A stretch of DNA of 64,000 bases from Plectrocnemia conspersa (GCA_009617715.1 VTFK01000670.1:1-64000); one strand, 5' to 3'. Numbered from the stretch's first letter, positions 27,561 through 41,290 are shown. The notes: generated from the sequence alone by a model not told the origin. Numbers and translations are program-made.

Positions 27561-27699
27561 TAAATTCAAGACTTTTTTTAGTTTTCTTAGATGGATAACC
27601 CGAGAATTTTTGCTTAAGAATCAGAGACGTCATTTCAGCTTTTTTATTATTTCGACTTCAGTAAGATTAATATTATTTAATTACGGTCTGTGTTATTCT

Positions 27700-28585
27700 G
27701 TCATGTAATATGCTTGATTCTCTTGTGTTTTTGATTAGCAAATTCGCTTTCTATTGTGAAATTACATGCCCTACAGAAGTATCGATAAACACATTAGTTG
27801 AGGGCGGTTTTGGGGTTTCCTGGTTATAGTCTGAAAACTACATCAACATTGCTATATAAGACCCTCAATAAAATTAAAATAAAATCAAAATTATTCTAAA
27901 TATTTTTTTATTAAAATAACTATTTAATAGGCACATTGAATAAGGTACATTAAATAATTTTAATGGCACAGAACCATCACACTGTATGACGAACATAATT
28001 CGCTATTCATATAACAACTTTTAAATGTCAACGTATTTTCAATTATTAAAATTAAAAAAGCCACATATACATACATAAAATACTTTTTTCACAATATCGA
28101 TAGATTGTATATTAAATATAATACAATATATAAACAAATTCATAATAAATTAATGTACAAAAATAACATCAACTCTAACGTAAATTTATCCGTCACCAAA
28201 ATGGTCTCTCAAATTTACATCATAAATTAGTAACAATAAAATTTATTAAGTATGCAATGTAAAAAATGTGTTTTACACAGTATAAAGGCACTTGTAAATA
28301 TACACAATATAATTAGATATAATACTCTACGGAAGTTACACATAAATAATAATTTGGAATCAAATTTAATACTAGACTCGTAGCACCAAAATCATTTCAA
28401 CTCATATTTTAAGTATACACGCGTACTATTAAGTATAACTCCAAACAATCAAACAACATAACTTTACTAATACTGGCGAAAAAAAATGCACAAAATAATA
28501 AAAAAATAAAATAAAGCATCTATTAATTTAACATTAAACGTTATCACAGTCATGTACGTCAATTGGTGCAAAGGACGCGGTCGGA
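27700..28585. other. AT-rich intergenic DNA / myosin 3' UTR
   Basis: No open frame or repeat that I can support. The part next to 28586 is the probable 3' UTR of the reverse-strand myosin. Confidence 0.4.
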
Positions 28586-31500
28586 TTATGCGCAGACCGA
28601 GTTCGGGTGATAAGTAATTATGTTACGTGCGTGCGAAAACGGAGAGGCTCCGCCGGAGTTGGGCGTCAGCTGCAACGGCCGAGGCTTTCCTCCCAGCATG
28701 CAGCAAGTAGTCTCACCGACTTCGACTTCCACGGTCAAATCGTTTCCTTTCATACTGTTGATAATAAATAAAAAAATTAAGACAAACGAAATCGTTGATA
28801 ATAAATTTTAAATAAAAAAATCACTTACGCGTAATAACGATTAGCTAAAATACCGATCAATTCGCTGACCATATCTTGACCGGGAGCCGGTGGAATCAAA
28901 GCAATCACAAAGTCGTTTTTGGTCGAAGGAATGCTCATGACAATCAGCTGAACGTTACTACTCATCACTCTCACAATACCGAGCTGTAAAATAAAATTAA
29001 TAATGTATCTGATACATATATTAGTATGGATCATCGATGGACAAACCTCGGATATCAATATGGGTTTTTTCATTGGTTTAAAAGTGCGGGGATCCAGTTT
29101 TAAGATGGACGTTTCAGTGACGAGTAAACAACGCTCTGATACTTTGTTGAATCGGTTCACTTTATAACATCGGCACGAGAAGAACGTCTTTCCGGTGGTT
29201 CTTAAAGCGGTGGCTCCTTTTGTGTAGGTAGTTATAGCTGGATTGTAGGACGGTTGGCCGAGATAATCGCCGAGCCAGGGACGAGACGCTCCCCAGTTGG
29301 AGCGCCTTCCTCGGAGTACGCTTGCTGCTGATACCTTCATTCTGAATCAGACATTAAACATTTCGTTAGCTTATTAATAAATTAAATAATTAGAAATTAA
29401 AATATACTGAAACATTATCTAAATAAATAAATATTTCGACACGATTATTATCACTTACTTTAATTGTGGCCATTGATCTCTCGGGAAGGGTTTTAGCACA
29501 AGATAGCAGCGCCACCGTCTATATGCAGCCTGCAGTAATTGAACAGGTACGTGACGAGGAGCTGGTGGCCAATTATTCAGCGGCATATTGTTACGGCGAT
29601 AAGATATGACGCGTTTTCTTAACTCGTCAATGTACGCCCTACTCTTGTATCTCCTAAAAATAAAAACAAATTTATAAATATTTTTTAAGAGCAAATATCA
29701 TAGCACAACACAATATTTTTACCTATAAGCTAACAAAATGACTAATGCCGCCTTTAATTTCTTGTATCGCCTGCGTGCTAGGGTTCCGCGCCATAGTTTT
29801 TGAAGTAAAATCACAATGCCCGGAATGAGAGCCGTTCTAGCTTCTTCAAGCGAGTGAAGGGTACGTGCGCTCCTTATGAAAAGTTTAGTGTTGCCGAATT
29901 GTACGTCAGAGATGTTGCAGTCGTTCAAGAGAATGATAACGCCTTCTTTATCGTTTCCTTGACGATAGTTTGGCCACGTGAACTGCGACAACATTTTGTA
30001 ACGTTTCAGGAAGCGGTCGTAACGTTGACGGTTTGCAAAACCGGCGCGACGTACTCGTACATTTTCCACCAACCCTAAGTATGCGACTTGATGTTGCACC
30101 TAAAAAAATAATTTAATTAGAAGATTCGATACGTGTTTGCGATTTTTATAATAATCTTAAGACTCACTAATTGTCTGTCCCAATTGTGAGGACTTTGATG
30201 AGGGTTTGGCTTTACGCAACGGACGTAGAAAGGCTCCTTGGTTTGCAATCCTTGAACCAAAGACGACATCGAGGCTCTGAAAAGTGAAGCCGCTGACGGT
30301 GGTCGTTTTGAAGTCTGAAATTATAAAAAAAATAATCATATACTTGATAATATTCTATGGAGCAAAGCTGTTTTAGAGACAATCACGTTAGTGTTTAGCT
30401 CCATTTCTGATCCATCCCTTCATGAAAGCTTAAATTTTGAGGATGCCTAACGTTGGATAAAATAGTTTAAATAATGCTTATTCGATGCGGAGTCATTAAT
30501 AATTTTTATGAAGAAAAATGTCTTAAATAACCCTTTGAGTAGCAAGTTAATTTTACATATTTTTTGTAATTATTCATTTATTATTATTTTATATTGCATT
30601 TACAGTAAATTACAAAAAAAACACCAATTCTCAACGTTTTATTGTACTAGTTTTTTGTTTTAATAATTTATTTTAACACTTTCCTATTATTAAATACCGT
30701 TAATTTATTTTACATATTTTTTTCATATATTATTTGGCTTTTGTGGATTTTTATTATATCAATTTAGAGGTTCTCAATATTTTTTATAAAAATATTATAA
30801 AACATTTTTTGTAATTGTTATTTATTTCGTACACTTTAATTTATTGGTATTATTTTCTATATAAATCATTTTTAATTACATTAAATTTGAAAAAATATAA
30901 TGTTTCATATTTATTATTTCTTCAGTTATATATATATAATATCTGGGGTACCTCAAAACAGTGAAAGATCAACCACAGTACATGTACGGAGATACCGCTT
31001 AAGTGTGGCTATTGTGCAACTTTTGGGGTTGCACATTTCTAAATTTCATTGTTGAATTCATAGCAGAAATTTACTTCAGAGATGAATGCTTCTCTCATGG
31101 TCAATTATATATCACAACCATTTAAAACACTCATGCACGAAAGCTAATTAATAATAAATAATACCAACCTCTTTGATATGAGTTGCTCCTTCAGGCCACA
31201 TATCCTTGAGGCTATGATTAGTAGAGGAATACAGCAGTCTTTTCAAATCTTGCCATAAAGCGTCTTTATTCTTATCCATAAAACCGATAATACTGTATGT
31301 AACATCTCCAGCGTAGTGCCTGTTATATTAAAAATACATTTAATATCTCTCTCGTCAATTTGTAAGATAATATAAATAAACATACGTAATGCGGAAGTCC
31401 TCTCTGTGTTGTAGAGCCTTATCTGTCGGTAACAGTTGGCGAGATGTGTAATGTGGATGCTGAGCTAATCTAGAGTCTAGTGCATTTAATAGAACTTCAT

Positions 31501-33051
31501 CAGATATCTGTTAAAAATAAAATATTTACATAAGATTGATAACGATATTTTTCTAACATTCAAGGATCAGTATAAGCTCACCTGTTTCGGATTGAGGCAA
31601 GCTTCGTCCATGATCGAAATGATCCCTTTATGCGGAGCATCGACGAGCTCGCAAATCACTCTATTGTTGAAATACTGAATCGGCGTCCATTTGATGCCCT
31701 CGCGTTGATACTCCTCCTGTTCCTGTCGAAGCACGAGCTCGATGAATAGTTGCTGCAGCTTCTCGTTGCAATAATTGATGCAGAATTGTTCAAAGCTGTT
31801 CTTTTCGAATATCTCAAAGCCGTATATGTCCAAAACGCCGATGAGCAAGTTCTTGGACGACGTCTTCGGCACTTCGATAGCCGAATTGATCATCTTCACG
31901 ATCCAAGTGAACATTCTGTCGTACACGGCTTTTATGAGAGCGTCGCGGGTGCACTCGGCGTCTAAACAATTATGCTCCTTGTTGACTAAATCGCCACCGG
32001 CTGATAAGACTCTGCCCATCATGGTTGCTTCCAAGGAAGCTTTAGTGACGCCGAGCACTCGGCAGCATAGATCCACCGGACCGGTGATCTTCATATCTTT
32101 GCCGTCGCCAGAAAAAGCAAGCTCTCCCTGAAATACACATTGTTAAAAAACTGATAATAATATAAATTATATTAATTAAATAAATCGACTGACCAAAAGA
32201 ACAACGCCTGCCACTATGGACCAGATTTCTTGTAGTTGATTCGCTGAGAATCCGAGAGCCGTGAATGAGTTATTGGTGGTGTTGAAAGATTTAGAATCGA
32301 CCGAAGTTGGCTTGTTAGGACCGACTACTTTATAGTGATTGTTACGCAGCAATCCCCAGCTTCTGATTTGTGTATCTGATGCGCCGCCTAACAACTGATA
32401 GAAAGAATGGAAATTTCTTTCGCCGGCCTGTTGACTCACAACTCTAGACTTCTCCAAAAGATAATTGCTGATATGACCGCCAATAGGATCGCCTTTATAA
32501 TCGAAATGTATATCCATATATTTTCCGAATCGAGACGAGTTATCGTTCCTGTTCGTTTTAGCATTTCCGAACGTTTCCAATATCGCATTCGATTGAATAA
32601 GTACATTTTTAACCCTGAAACGAGCTCGTTTAATTAAACCAAAATAAATAATATATATAACACGCAACAATCAATACCTTTCTATATAATCTCTGTGAAT
32701 TTGAGTTGTGTTTGCTGCAATGTACTTCATTATGAATTTGGAAGCCTCCGTTTTACCAGCGCCTGATTCACCACTGATAAGTATACACGTGTCTTTGAAC
32801 TAAAATCGCAAATTATATATAAATATTTAAGCATACTTTTTAAATACAGTTAAAGAGATTAAAAGCTCACCTGTTGTCTAAGTACTCTTTGGCATGCGTC
32901 GGCGACTGCGAATACATGAGGCTGAACTTCGTAGAGCTCCCGGCCTCGGTACTGAGCCATCGTGTTCGGTCCATAAATGTCTAGTGTTTTGTACGGATTT
33001 ACTGAAACCAGCACCTCTCCGATGTACGTGTATATTATATTGTTTTGAAAT
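28586..33051 (-). CDS. Class I unconventional myosin, exons 2-13
   Basis: Reverse-strand exons join in frame: 33051-32871, 32799-32678, 32614-32194, 32127-31582, 31507-31386, 31319-31169, 30314-30168, 30099-29723, 29653-29459, 29341-29047, 28983-28829 and 28754-28586 (TAA). With exon 1 at 53911-53823 the protein is 989 residues, normal for a class I myosin. Motor landmarks are the P-loop GESGAGKT (100-107), switch [12 protein letters not shown] (152-162), switch II DIYGFE (371-376) and FYVRCVKPN near 575. The residue 16 before DALIK is Asp (317), which fits the TEDS rule without phosphorylation. Two IQ-like segments follow ([17 protein letters not shown] and [12 protein letters not shown], about 690-735), then a basic TH1 tail ([14 protein letters not shown]) that should bind membrane phospholipid. 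There is no SH3 domain. It is an actin-based membrane motor; the start GVPDFVLL and the tail resemble insect Myo31DF/Myo95E types, and I cannot decide between them. Confidence 0.92.
30531..31006. mobile_element. piggyBac-like MITE copy A (in myosin intron)
   Basis: Begins CCCTTTGAGTAG after ATAA (a changed TTAA) and matches 34365-35059 along its length, ending with the block CTCAAAACAGTGAAAGATC then TGTACGGAGATACCGCTT. The right TTAA end is degraded. It lies wholly in the 853 bp intron 30315-31168. Confidence 0.6.
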
Positions 33052-34364
33052 CTATAAAGAAAAAGCAAAATTAAATCAGTGAAATGGGCAAACTTATTTT
33101 TCATAGGTCATAAATTGTGAAAGTAAAATCAGTTGAAATTGTATGCTTGATTTAATTTTAAAATAGATGTGCTAGTATTGTTTTATCGGTACATCGCTTT
33201 AGCGATGCTAACAGTGCTTATCTTATCAATTCCGTCACAATCAATACTCAAACTATAATTCAAATTACAAGTAATTTTGCGCTTTTATAAGAAACACCTA
33301 GATATGAGTGAATTTTATAGGTTAATGTTTGTTGGTCATATGCATCTCACAGGTTTAAAAATATGCCAGTCTTTTTTTTAATATAAATGGGAGGAATTTT
33401 TGGAAAATGTTCACATTTTTTATTGTAAGTAAGGGAGAAATTTTTCACGATCTTTGATTAAGGACTCAATTTTATCCCTACGGTTTTTGTTTACGAGCGA
33501 GTAGTAAGTGTAAAACCCACATTATATTTACAATGTAATTTATACCAACGCAGTGGTCTCCAATATAATTTTAGGGCCGCAAAACAAATCTACCAACTAG
33601 AGTTTTAACGCCAGTGACTCACCCGTGTGTCACTTGTTGATAATTTTTTTTTAAATTAATTAAATATTTACAAATTGTTATTTCTTAATTCGTAAAGATT
33701 ATTGTACTAGCATCATTTATCAGTAAACCAAGTATTTTATATTTATTTTAAGAAAGAAATACTAATTAGTCGCTGTCGTTTAAAGGGTTAAAATATAAGT
33801 TATTTTTAACTATTCTAATATCAAATTAGAATATGAAGAATCGAAAAATACAAATTTTTTACAATAAAAATACAAGGTATTTATTTATTTTAATTTTATT
33901 TTTTTAAATAATAGAGCATTAAAATGTTGCAAACTTTTTAAAATCAAAACTTAAAATTGATCTTAAATAAATAAAAAGTTCAGTACCACCACCCATTAAT
34001 AAAATACACAGCTGCATAATTTTAACCCTGAAATATGAGTAATTTCTGGAATTTCGGCAATTACAGTGTTTTTTTTTTTTTATTATTTTTTATGCGACTG
34101 CTTTTTATGTCGGCTTTTAGTTGTTATAATTAGAATAAAGATAAGAAGATAAATATGGCAAAAAAAAAAATCACAATTAGCTATAGGTACTCTAACTAAA
34201 AATCTGCAGGGGGATGAGTATCTGCGTTGTTAAAAATAACAACATATTTTAGAGTAACAATATAGTTAAAAAACGGGCAAAACGGTATTCGAATATTCGG
34301 ATTCAAGTCTTTAGTTCCAACTTAGGAACTTTAAAAAGTGCATCCAGAGCTTATGAACTGTTAA

Positions 34365-35059
34365 CCCTTTGAGTAGTATTTCAATTTATACACATTTGTT
34401 AATTAGTTAGCATAAACATGGGAGTGAGTTAATTTTACGTATTATTTTATATTGCATTTATAGTAAATTATAGGAAAAAAATCAGTGATTTTCAACGTTT
34501 AATTGTTTTGTTTTGAATTACTACTTTTTTGTATTAGTATGTTTTAATAATTTATTTTAACACATTTCTATTTTTAAAATTCGTTAATTTATTTAACATA
34601 TTTATTATTTATTATTCGGCTTTTGTGAATTTTTTTATATCAATACAGAGGTTTAAAATATTTTTTATAAAATTAATATGATATATTTTTTATTATTTCA
34701 TACTCTTTTATTTATTAGTATAATTTTCTATAACAATCATTTACATTAAATCAAAATAAAAAAATAGTATATTTCGTTAATCATAAAAATATTAAATTTC
34801 GTTAATTTATTTTACATATTTTTTTTATATATTATTCGGCTTTTGTGAATTTTTTTTGTATCAATTCAGAGGCTGCCAATATTTTTTTTATGCTTATTTA
34901 TTTCGTATTCATTAATTTATTGGTATTATTGTTTATAAAAATCATTTACATATTATATAAATATGTTTTTTATTTATATGTAAATTTAAAACTAGCTGGA
35001 TTATCTCAAAACAGTGAAAGATCGAACGCCGTAAATGTACGGCGATACTGCTTGAAGGG
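34365..35059. mobile_element. piggyBac-like MITE copy B
   Basis: TTAA at 34361-34364 and 35060-35063 flank ends CCCTTTGAGTAG and CTGCTTGAAGGG, an imperfect terminal inverted repeat. The interior is AT-rich and non-coding. Compared with copy A, a block with ATTATTCGGCTTTTGTGAAT occurs twice (about 34605-34650 and 34828-34875), so this copy has an internal tandem duplication. Confidence 0.7.
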
Positions 35060-36469
35060 TTAATATCAGCAATTGTTACTTAACTGACCATTTATAATTA
35101 AATAATATTTAAATAATACGAAAAAAACATTCCTCACTTTGCCCATTTTTATTTTATTGTGTATCTCAATATTTTTAATACTTCATGTAATATAGGCAAT
35201 TTCTCTAAAATTTTCTATACATTTCAAAGGGTTAAAAAGTACTGCTGAAATCTATATTTAAGATGGTTTTCTAAATCGTGGATTTTTAACGACGTTACTT
35301 GGGGAAAATGAGTTATAAGAAATATCAATTAGCTATTTTTTTCAAAACAGATTTATCACCACTGGATGAAGAATAAGAATGCCGAAAATTTTCGCTTTGG
35401 GACCGCCCATAATCGTTACGGCAAAATTAGTCGTGAATGATTCATAAAAATAATTTATATATATTTTTTGTCGGCGTATCTGAGTGGACATTCATTAACC
35501 GGTATACATTAACAGTTTCAAAAGCAAATGCACTAAAATATACATTTCATAAAACGACGACGTTGCGAAATTTTACAAATTGTACGATCAATTTTAAAAC
35601 TGTTGTGGTTTAATAATAATTTATATTAAAAAAACGCTCTTAAATGCAGTTCAAATAAACTAAAACAAATAATTATTTGATGTGTTATTTTATTAGAGCA
35701 AAAAGCCGAGTCGCAAAAGATAGATAAAATAAACGCATTTAAAACGCAATGTTTTTAGTCACGAATACAATATAACTTTAATAGTTTTTTGATTGTGGAC
35801 GATAAATATGTTGTAGCGTTTAGTCAATAACATATATTAATAAAACATGTGTTTCATTTGTGATGGGCTACATAACTACATAATCTAGTTCATATACCAC
35901 ATACACGAAAACGCGCTTAAGAAATGTTTTAGAATAAGCAGAGGATAGAATTTTGAAGCTCTTTTAAAAATCATAATTACAGAAAATTCATAGTAGCTAC
36001 CAAAAAAAATCAAGGGCGGATTTCAAGACTTTTTTAAAGTTACACCAACTGGTGTTTAGCTTACACTGAAAAAAAATAAGACTATATCTACGCGGCTTAG
36101 TCATTGTACGTCCCGATTTATCCGGGTTTGTGATTTTGTCCTTGTTTATAACGTTATAGTATGTTAATCGTTTTTAATTGGCCCATAATGGAGATTGCGA
36201 TTTTGTTGTTATTAAGTCAGTCATCGCTAGGCAATGCATAGACGAGGTTATCGAGAATTTTTTTGTTTTGGGATCTAATTTTCAATTATTAACTCATTAA
36301 ATGACAAACTAATATATTTATTGATGCTTAAAATAATAGTTTTGATGGGGCAGTATATAAAGTTGTTTAAGATTCGTCTACAAGGTGTTTTTAAAGATGA
36401 ACTATGTTTAGTCTGAAGATAGAGGTAGAATGATCAGACAAATAAAGTTGGAAGTTAGATCTTAATTGT

Positions 36470-36640
36470 TCTATCTAGTGGGGGAGGTAGTTCAAATTCG
36501 ACTAGCATCTATCACGCGCACATGGCACCGAATTCACCTCTTCGCTCATCTGATTCCAGAGCCAATTGAGTGTGGGCGAGCAGACGGGCGAGGTCGTCAC
36601 TCTCGCTTTGGAGAATCTCGAATTGAAAAAAAAAAAAACA
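36470..36640 (+). other. GC-rich segment ending in a poly-A run
   Basis: About 150 bp of GC-rich sequence (CACGCGCACATGGCACCG, GAGCAGACGGGCGAGGTCG) ends in 13 A residues at about 36627-36639. It contrasts with the AT-rich intron and could be a retroposed RNA or SINE tail. I did not recognise a parent RNA or target duplication. Confidence 0.35.
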
Positions 36641-38019
36641 CCATAGCACTTCTTAATAAATAAATATCACGCGTGGTGATTTTTATGAAATTTTTGGGAG
36701 ATGCGCGCAGAAGAGCTTAGAAAGCATGGCATGTCTGCATAATTTGGATTGTTAAAACTGATGTAACTAAAACGCCAGCGATGACCGCAAGAGAACGCAA
36801 GCGCCTGATGACCAAAACCAGTTTGGAGTGTGTGTGTGTATGTGAATGCGGTTGCTATTTTTGCGAGAACTTTAGTCATTTAGAACATTCATAGTACCAA
36901 AATCATTCTATGGTACATATGTATATATGATATATATAACCCCCCAATAAACTTCCATGGACATAGATAGACATAGCGACATCAGGGTGTGGAACGTTCC
37001 AAATTTAGCATTTTTAAATATGGACACTCGAGTCGAGGTGCATATGAAAAAAAACCAAAGTAAAACCTTTCAAAATAACATCGTGCTCATCCTGAGTCAT
37101 CCAAATTCGGTCACACGTCGTGGTGATGTTTTTATCTTTACTTCAAGGTGTGTCACGTACGTATGACAAGTACGCGGAAGAAACGTGTATTGTCATTTTT
37201 AAAGATTTATTAAATAATCAAGATAAAATGTATAGTCAATAGAATAAGAATATGCTACATTCATAGAGTTCGAAGAAAATGTATTTAAACTTTCAAGTGA
37301 TTGGGATTCTGAGAAATGAGTATCAATGAAATTTAAATGCTCATTCACGTGCACTATATTTAATTATGATACACAAGCGTCCAAAAAAACATGGCAACAA
37401 ACATAGCTGATTAACATTTCCGGGCACGCATCACAATAATAGAAGGTTAACAATGCGCTCCATAAAAAATACATACTTCAACCTTTCGGTAGCCTAATTT
37501 TTCATATAAATCTGTCAACATTTCCTTTGAATTGTGCCGAAGGGGTGGTGTTAATCGATTTTGATACCCAGAAGTCCTATTGCGAAAAAAGTTCATCAAA
37601 TGGCAACAGAGTACAATGCAGCAAGCAACCAGAGCGTGACTACCACTGCACAATAGAGGCGAGGGTCCTTTATCTTCCGCACTAAATATAACTTGAAAAT
37701 TTGAGGTAGATGCTTAATTGGATAGTGGGTGTCTGGATACACTTAAACTATTCTAGGACAGTGCTACTCAAACATTTTTTCCAGGCAATGTTGATACACC
37801 TACTATAATTTCATGAATTTGTAAATAGCAAATTATCCAAAGATCCCTTTATTTTGGACAGAAAAATGCAAACCATTTAATAAAATACTAGGAATCTTAA
37901 TGAAATAGAAACATTAAAAAAATATAAAATTTTCAGATCATCCTTCAAAGAAAATCTAAAAAAAAATAGTCGTCTAATCTATCCAAAAAATATTTTTTTA
38001 AATGTATCAATTTAGTAAA

Positions 38020-38370
38020 ATCATATTGGAATACATTTTCACCGGTAGATATATATTTTACGAATGAAAACATAATTAATCTGGCTGGTTATTGATAAAA
38101 TTATATGATTTCAACTTTTCCATATGTTGCAATATATACATTTACATACTAATGTTACAGTGAATGTGTATTTTTCAGTAGAGTTATATTTTCAGTAGTG
38201 AAGTCAAAATACATTTCACCGGTAGATATATATTTATACTAGCTAAAATATAATTTAATTGATAGCCGCTAGTGAAATTATATGCTACTCTAAAATATCT
38301 ATGAATCTCAATTTGACAGTTGCGAAACGTCCATTTTCTGTTCAAACCCAAACCAAACCTAATGAAAGTT
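38020..38370 (-). repeat. Flanking-module repeat, reverse copy without palindrome
   Basis: The reverse complement follows the module at 930-1290: GTTTGAACA, CAACTGTCAAATTGAG, TATAATTTCACTAG, ATATATATCTACCGGTGAAA. It appears without the CGAGCGTTCC core and stops at about 38370 against a GC-rich segment. Confidence 0.65.
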
Positions 38371-38700
38371 GAATTTTCTCCGAGTGGTGGTGGGAGAAAC
38401 TGGCGCAGGGATGATGTCCATGGACCTCAAAGATCTCGTAGGGGACGTGGCAGCGACAGTATAGTGAAGGATCTCTCTGCTACGATGGTGCTCGTATGAA
38501 GGAGTCCCATGACAGTATACTGTTTGTGACTACCCTCTCCTCTCAGGGCTGCAAAGCTTGCTGGCAATATATGTACTCGTTTCTTAGAACAAAGAAATAG
38601 GAATACGCCTTTAGAAAGCAACATTTGCTAGATGGCCATTGTCCAAGGTCGTATACTCCAACGGGAATCTTGTGGATCCGGTGATTTATTAAATCCGCAA
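38371..38700. other. GC-richer segment abutting the repeat
   Basis: Starts with CTCCGAGTGGTGGTGGGAG and includes GGGACGTGGCAGCGAC and a 65-residue reverse frame (38624-38427) with no recognised domain. It replaces the expected continuation of the repeat, so it is probably a separate insertion. Identity unknown. Confidence 0.3.
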
Positions 38701-39230
38701 TCGTTTTGCAGCAAATAAATATTCATTCAATGACAGAATATTTACAGTAAGAACAAAACTCGTGTTATTTGTGTGATTTTCTGGTCGTAACGAGGGCTTT
38801 TGTGTGTTATCCCATCCATTACGCTATTGATTTATATTGGTCACAGTAAATTAACGTGAGTTTTGAGAATAAAACCACACAATTGTATTTCATTAATTAA
38901 ATCAAAAGCTAAATATTTTGTATTGTATTTGTTTCTAAATACATATTATAAATGTGATGTTATGTTTTTAAAAAAAAATATTTATTCTATTGGCTAAGAT
39001 TGATTCAATTTTTTTGATAGATTTGATTTTTTGAACGATTCTCCTATTATCAACTTTGTATAAAGGAGTTATTTTGGCAATTTTTGGGCAATCGGAGAAT
39101 ATTTCGTTTTTCAGATTAAATAATTTTACTAAAATATTCAGTACCAGGCACAGAGTTATTTTTTAATTTGTTTGAATATCTTATGACTTGTTCTGATTTA
39201 ATTTGGTGAAAATAAATATATATTTATGCC

Positions 39231-40302
39231 TGCACACTCTTTGGAGGTTGGCCAAGGTTGGCCAAGGACGGAGAATATAGTGGGTTACTTCGGTCGAGTT
39301 CGGTTCTGACCGCTCTAAAATCTCTCGGACGTTGTCCAAATATAGTAAAATCTCTCGAGAACGGGAGGTAAGGTGTGGGTAATTCAGTCGACATTGTCGG
39401 CAAACCTGACCGAAGTCGGAGCTGTTCTTTCGAGCGCGAGCGGTGAGATACTTCCCCTTTCGCTCTCTCGCGTGTTAAGTGACGAGAGTGAGAGAGATAA
39501 TGATATGGTATTTCGCAAACTGAGATAGAACGAGTAACTCGGTTCAATTTCAGTATGCGCGTAGGTGTCTTATGGTCAACACGCATGACGAGCGCTGCAT
39601 CGTGGTCACGTGGTCAAGTTATATTACCACAAGCTTATCGGGGACTTCAACAGACTCTTACTGACATCTTTGAATATTTTAGGGCACCAAAAGGGATTAA
39701 TTATATTTTTGATAGTATATTCTTCTAACAGATATCGTTATTATATTTTTTTTTCATATACAATTAAATAACTAAAAAATAATTAGTGGTACTTGATTTT
39801 GTTTAAAAAATTGTTTCAAATATCCTTATGTATTTTCCTAGATCGGTTTATATAAATGTCACACCATAACGAATTCTTATTTAGAATCGATGGCGACAAA
39901 TTCTAGGATAGTCACAGATGTGGTGTTCGTATTCTGAAGTATCATTTTTATGCCTTATGGCATTTTGCAAAAGCCGACAAAGATTTTGCGTAAATTGAAT
40001 ATTTACGACCGAAGAGTTTTCACTGATATTGTATTGGTGAGTGCCTACACAAACTTTTATAATTATCAGTAGCGTAATTTTAATAATATGATAATTTAAA
40101 AATTGCGATTATTTGGCACATTTTTCGATCCCGCACAAATATGCCAGCTGTACGTGACAGCAGCTGCCGTGCGGACGTCATTCACGGCCGCCGTCCAAAC
40201 GGCATATGAAATTTGTGGCAGTGTGGCCGCTATTCGGAAGTCGGCGACCTCGGCCGACTTCAGTTGAACTTCGGTTTGGACAACTTCCAGAGAGTGTAGT
40301 GC
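39231..40302. mobile_element. Candidate DNA transposon remnant with imperfect inverted ends
   Basis: The left end reads CTGCACACTCTTTGGAGGTTG; the right end, reverse-complemented, reads TTGCACTACACTCTCTGG then AAGTTGTCCAA. Both end regions are GC-rich (39235-39600 and 40130-40300) around an AT-rich middle. No transposase was found and no target duplication is clear. Confidence 0.4.
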
Positions 40303-41189
40303 AAGCAGTATACTTGAGCCATATTTATGATAGTGGTTAAACTTTTATTTTTTCTTCTATAAGCAATTTTTGTGATGACGAATGTACATATATGCAATTT
40401 TGAATAGAATTCACTTTGATTTAAAAAAGTACAAGACGAAGTCGCACTTAAAAATATTTGTTAGCTCTTGATCAACAGCCAGGTCACACAGCTTATATTC
40501 AGAAAAATTTAAAATATTTTTTATCACCATTTGAGTAGCACTGTTCTAGGATATGATTTGAAAGATGTAGTGAAACTATGGTGTCGTGTTCTCTAGACCG
40601 AGATTACCAACACACGAACGAGACCTAAATTTAAACCATTGAGGGGTTCCTCTCCAATAAGACTACGAGAATACGGTTTGGTGACCACACGCGTCAGTTC
40701 GTCTGGTCGCCGTGAAAGTTTTTCTCCAAAAAAATCTGTAATCGGATCTAGAGCATTTATTTTCGGATACGCGTGTGTGTGCAATTTCGCAGATTGAGTT
40801 GTAAAAAGCATCACTTTTTAAACGGTGTTTGAAATAATTGGCGTTGAAGAATTGGAACGCGCACTTGCTTATTAGTAAAGCGAGCGTCGGTGTCGTCGCT
40901 TATCAACGCCGCGATAAAAACCGTATAATATGCAATTATTTCTTTTTTATAGTACAATTTAACATATAAAGCTATGGCAGGGTAACTAGAAATAAATTTG
41001 CATACGATACACGTATGACTTTGTACAAGAACATGCTTCAAGAATGCCATTCATAAGAAAGTCGTGGTTTGTTTTTAAAGCTGCTCAACATGTGCTCTAA
41101 ACTTGAAAGCACAATAATACCAAATCATGTACAACTCTTGCATTCCATTTTAATAAAGCAAATGCTCGCTAATTAGCTACCAGGTGAAT

Positions 41190-41290
41190 CAAAGCTGGCG
41201 TGAGTCACATAGGAGAGAGTTCTGTTATCCGAACGCATGATAACCCTGAGGAGTGACGTAATTTGTGACTCACTCATGGCGTCACTCGGT
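41190..41290. promoter_or_regulatory. GC-richer patch with paired AP-1-like sites
   Basis: TGAGTCAC at about 41200 and its reverse GTGACTCA at about 41266 frame ~70 bp that also contains TGACGTAA (41255). AP-1/CRE-type words in this density in a long intron could mark an enhancer; this is motif matching only. Confidence 0.3.

Noticed and set aside
31750..32131. Forward ORFs over the myosin motor exon
   Set aside because: They oppose an exon with complete switch II motifs and correct splice phases.
33540..33600. CAGTGGTCTCCAA near 33549 as a hAT transposon end
   Set aside because: The motif fits a hAT terminus, but no inverted partner or target duplication was found, so no element can be drawn.
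36466..36663. 65-codon ORF in the GC-rich segment
   Set aside because: It ends in a poly-A encoded Lys run and has no domain; more likely a retroposed or non-coding sequence.
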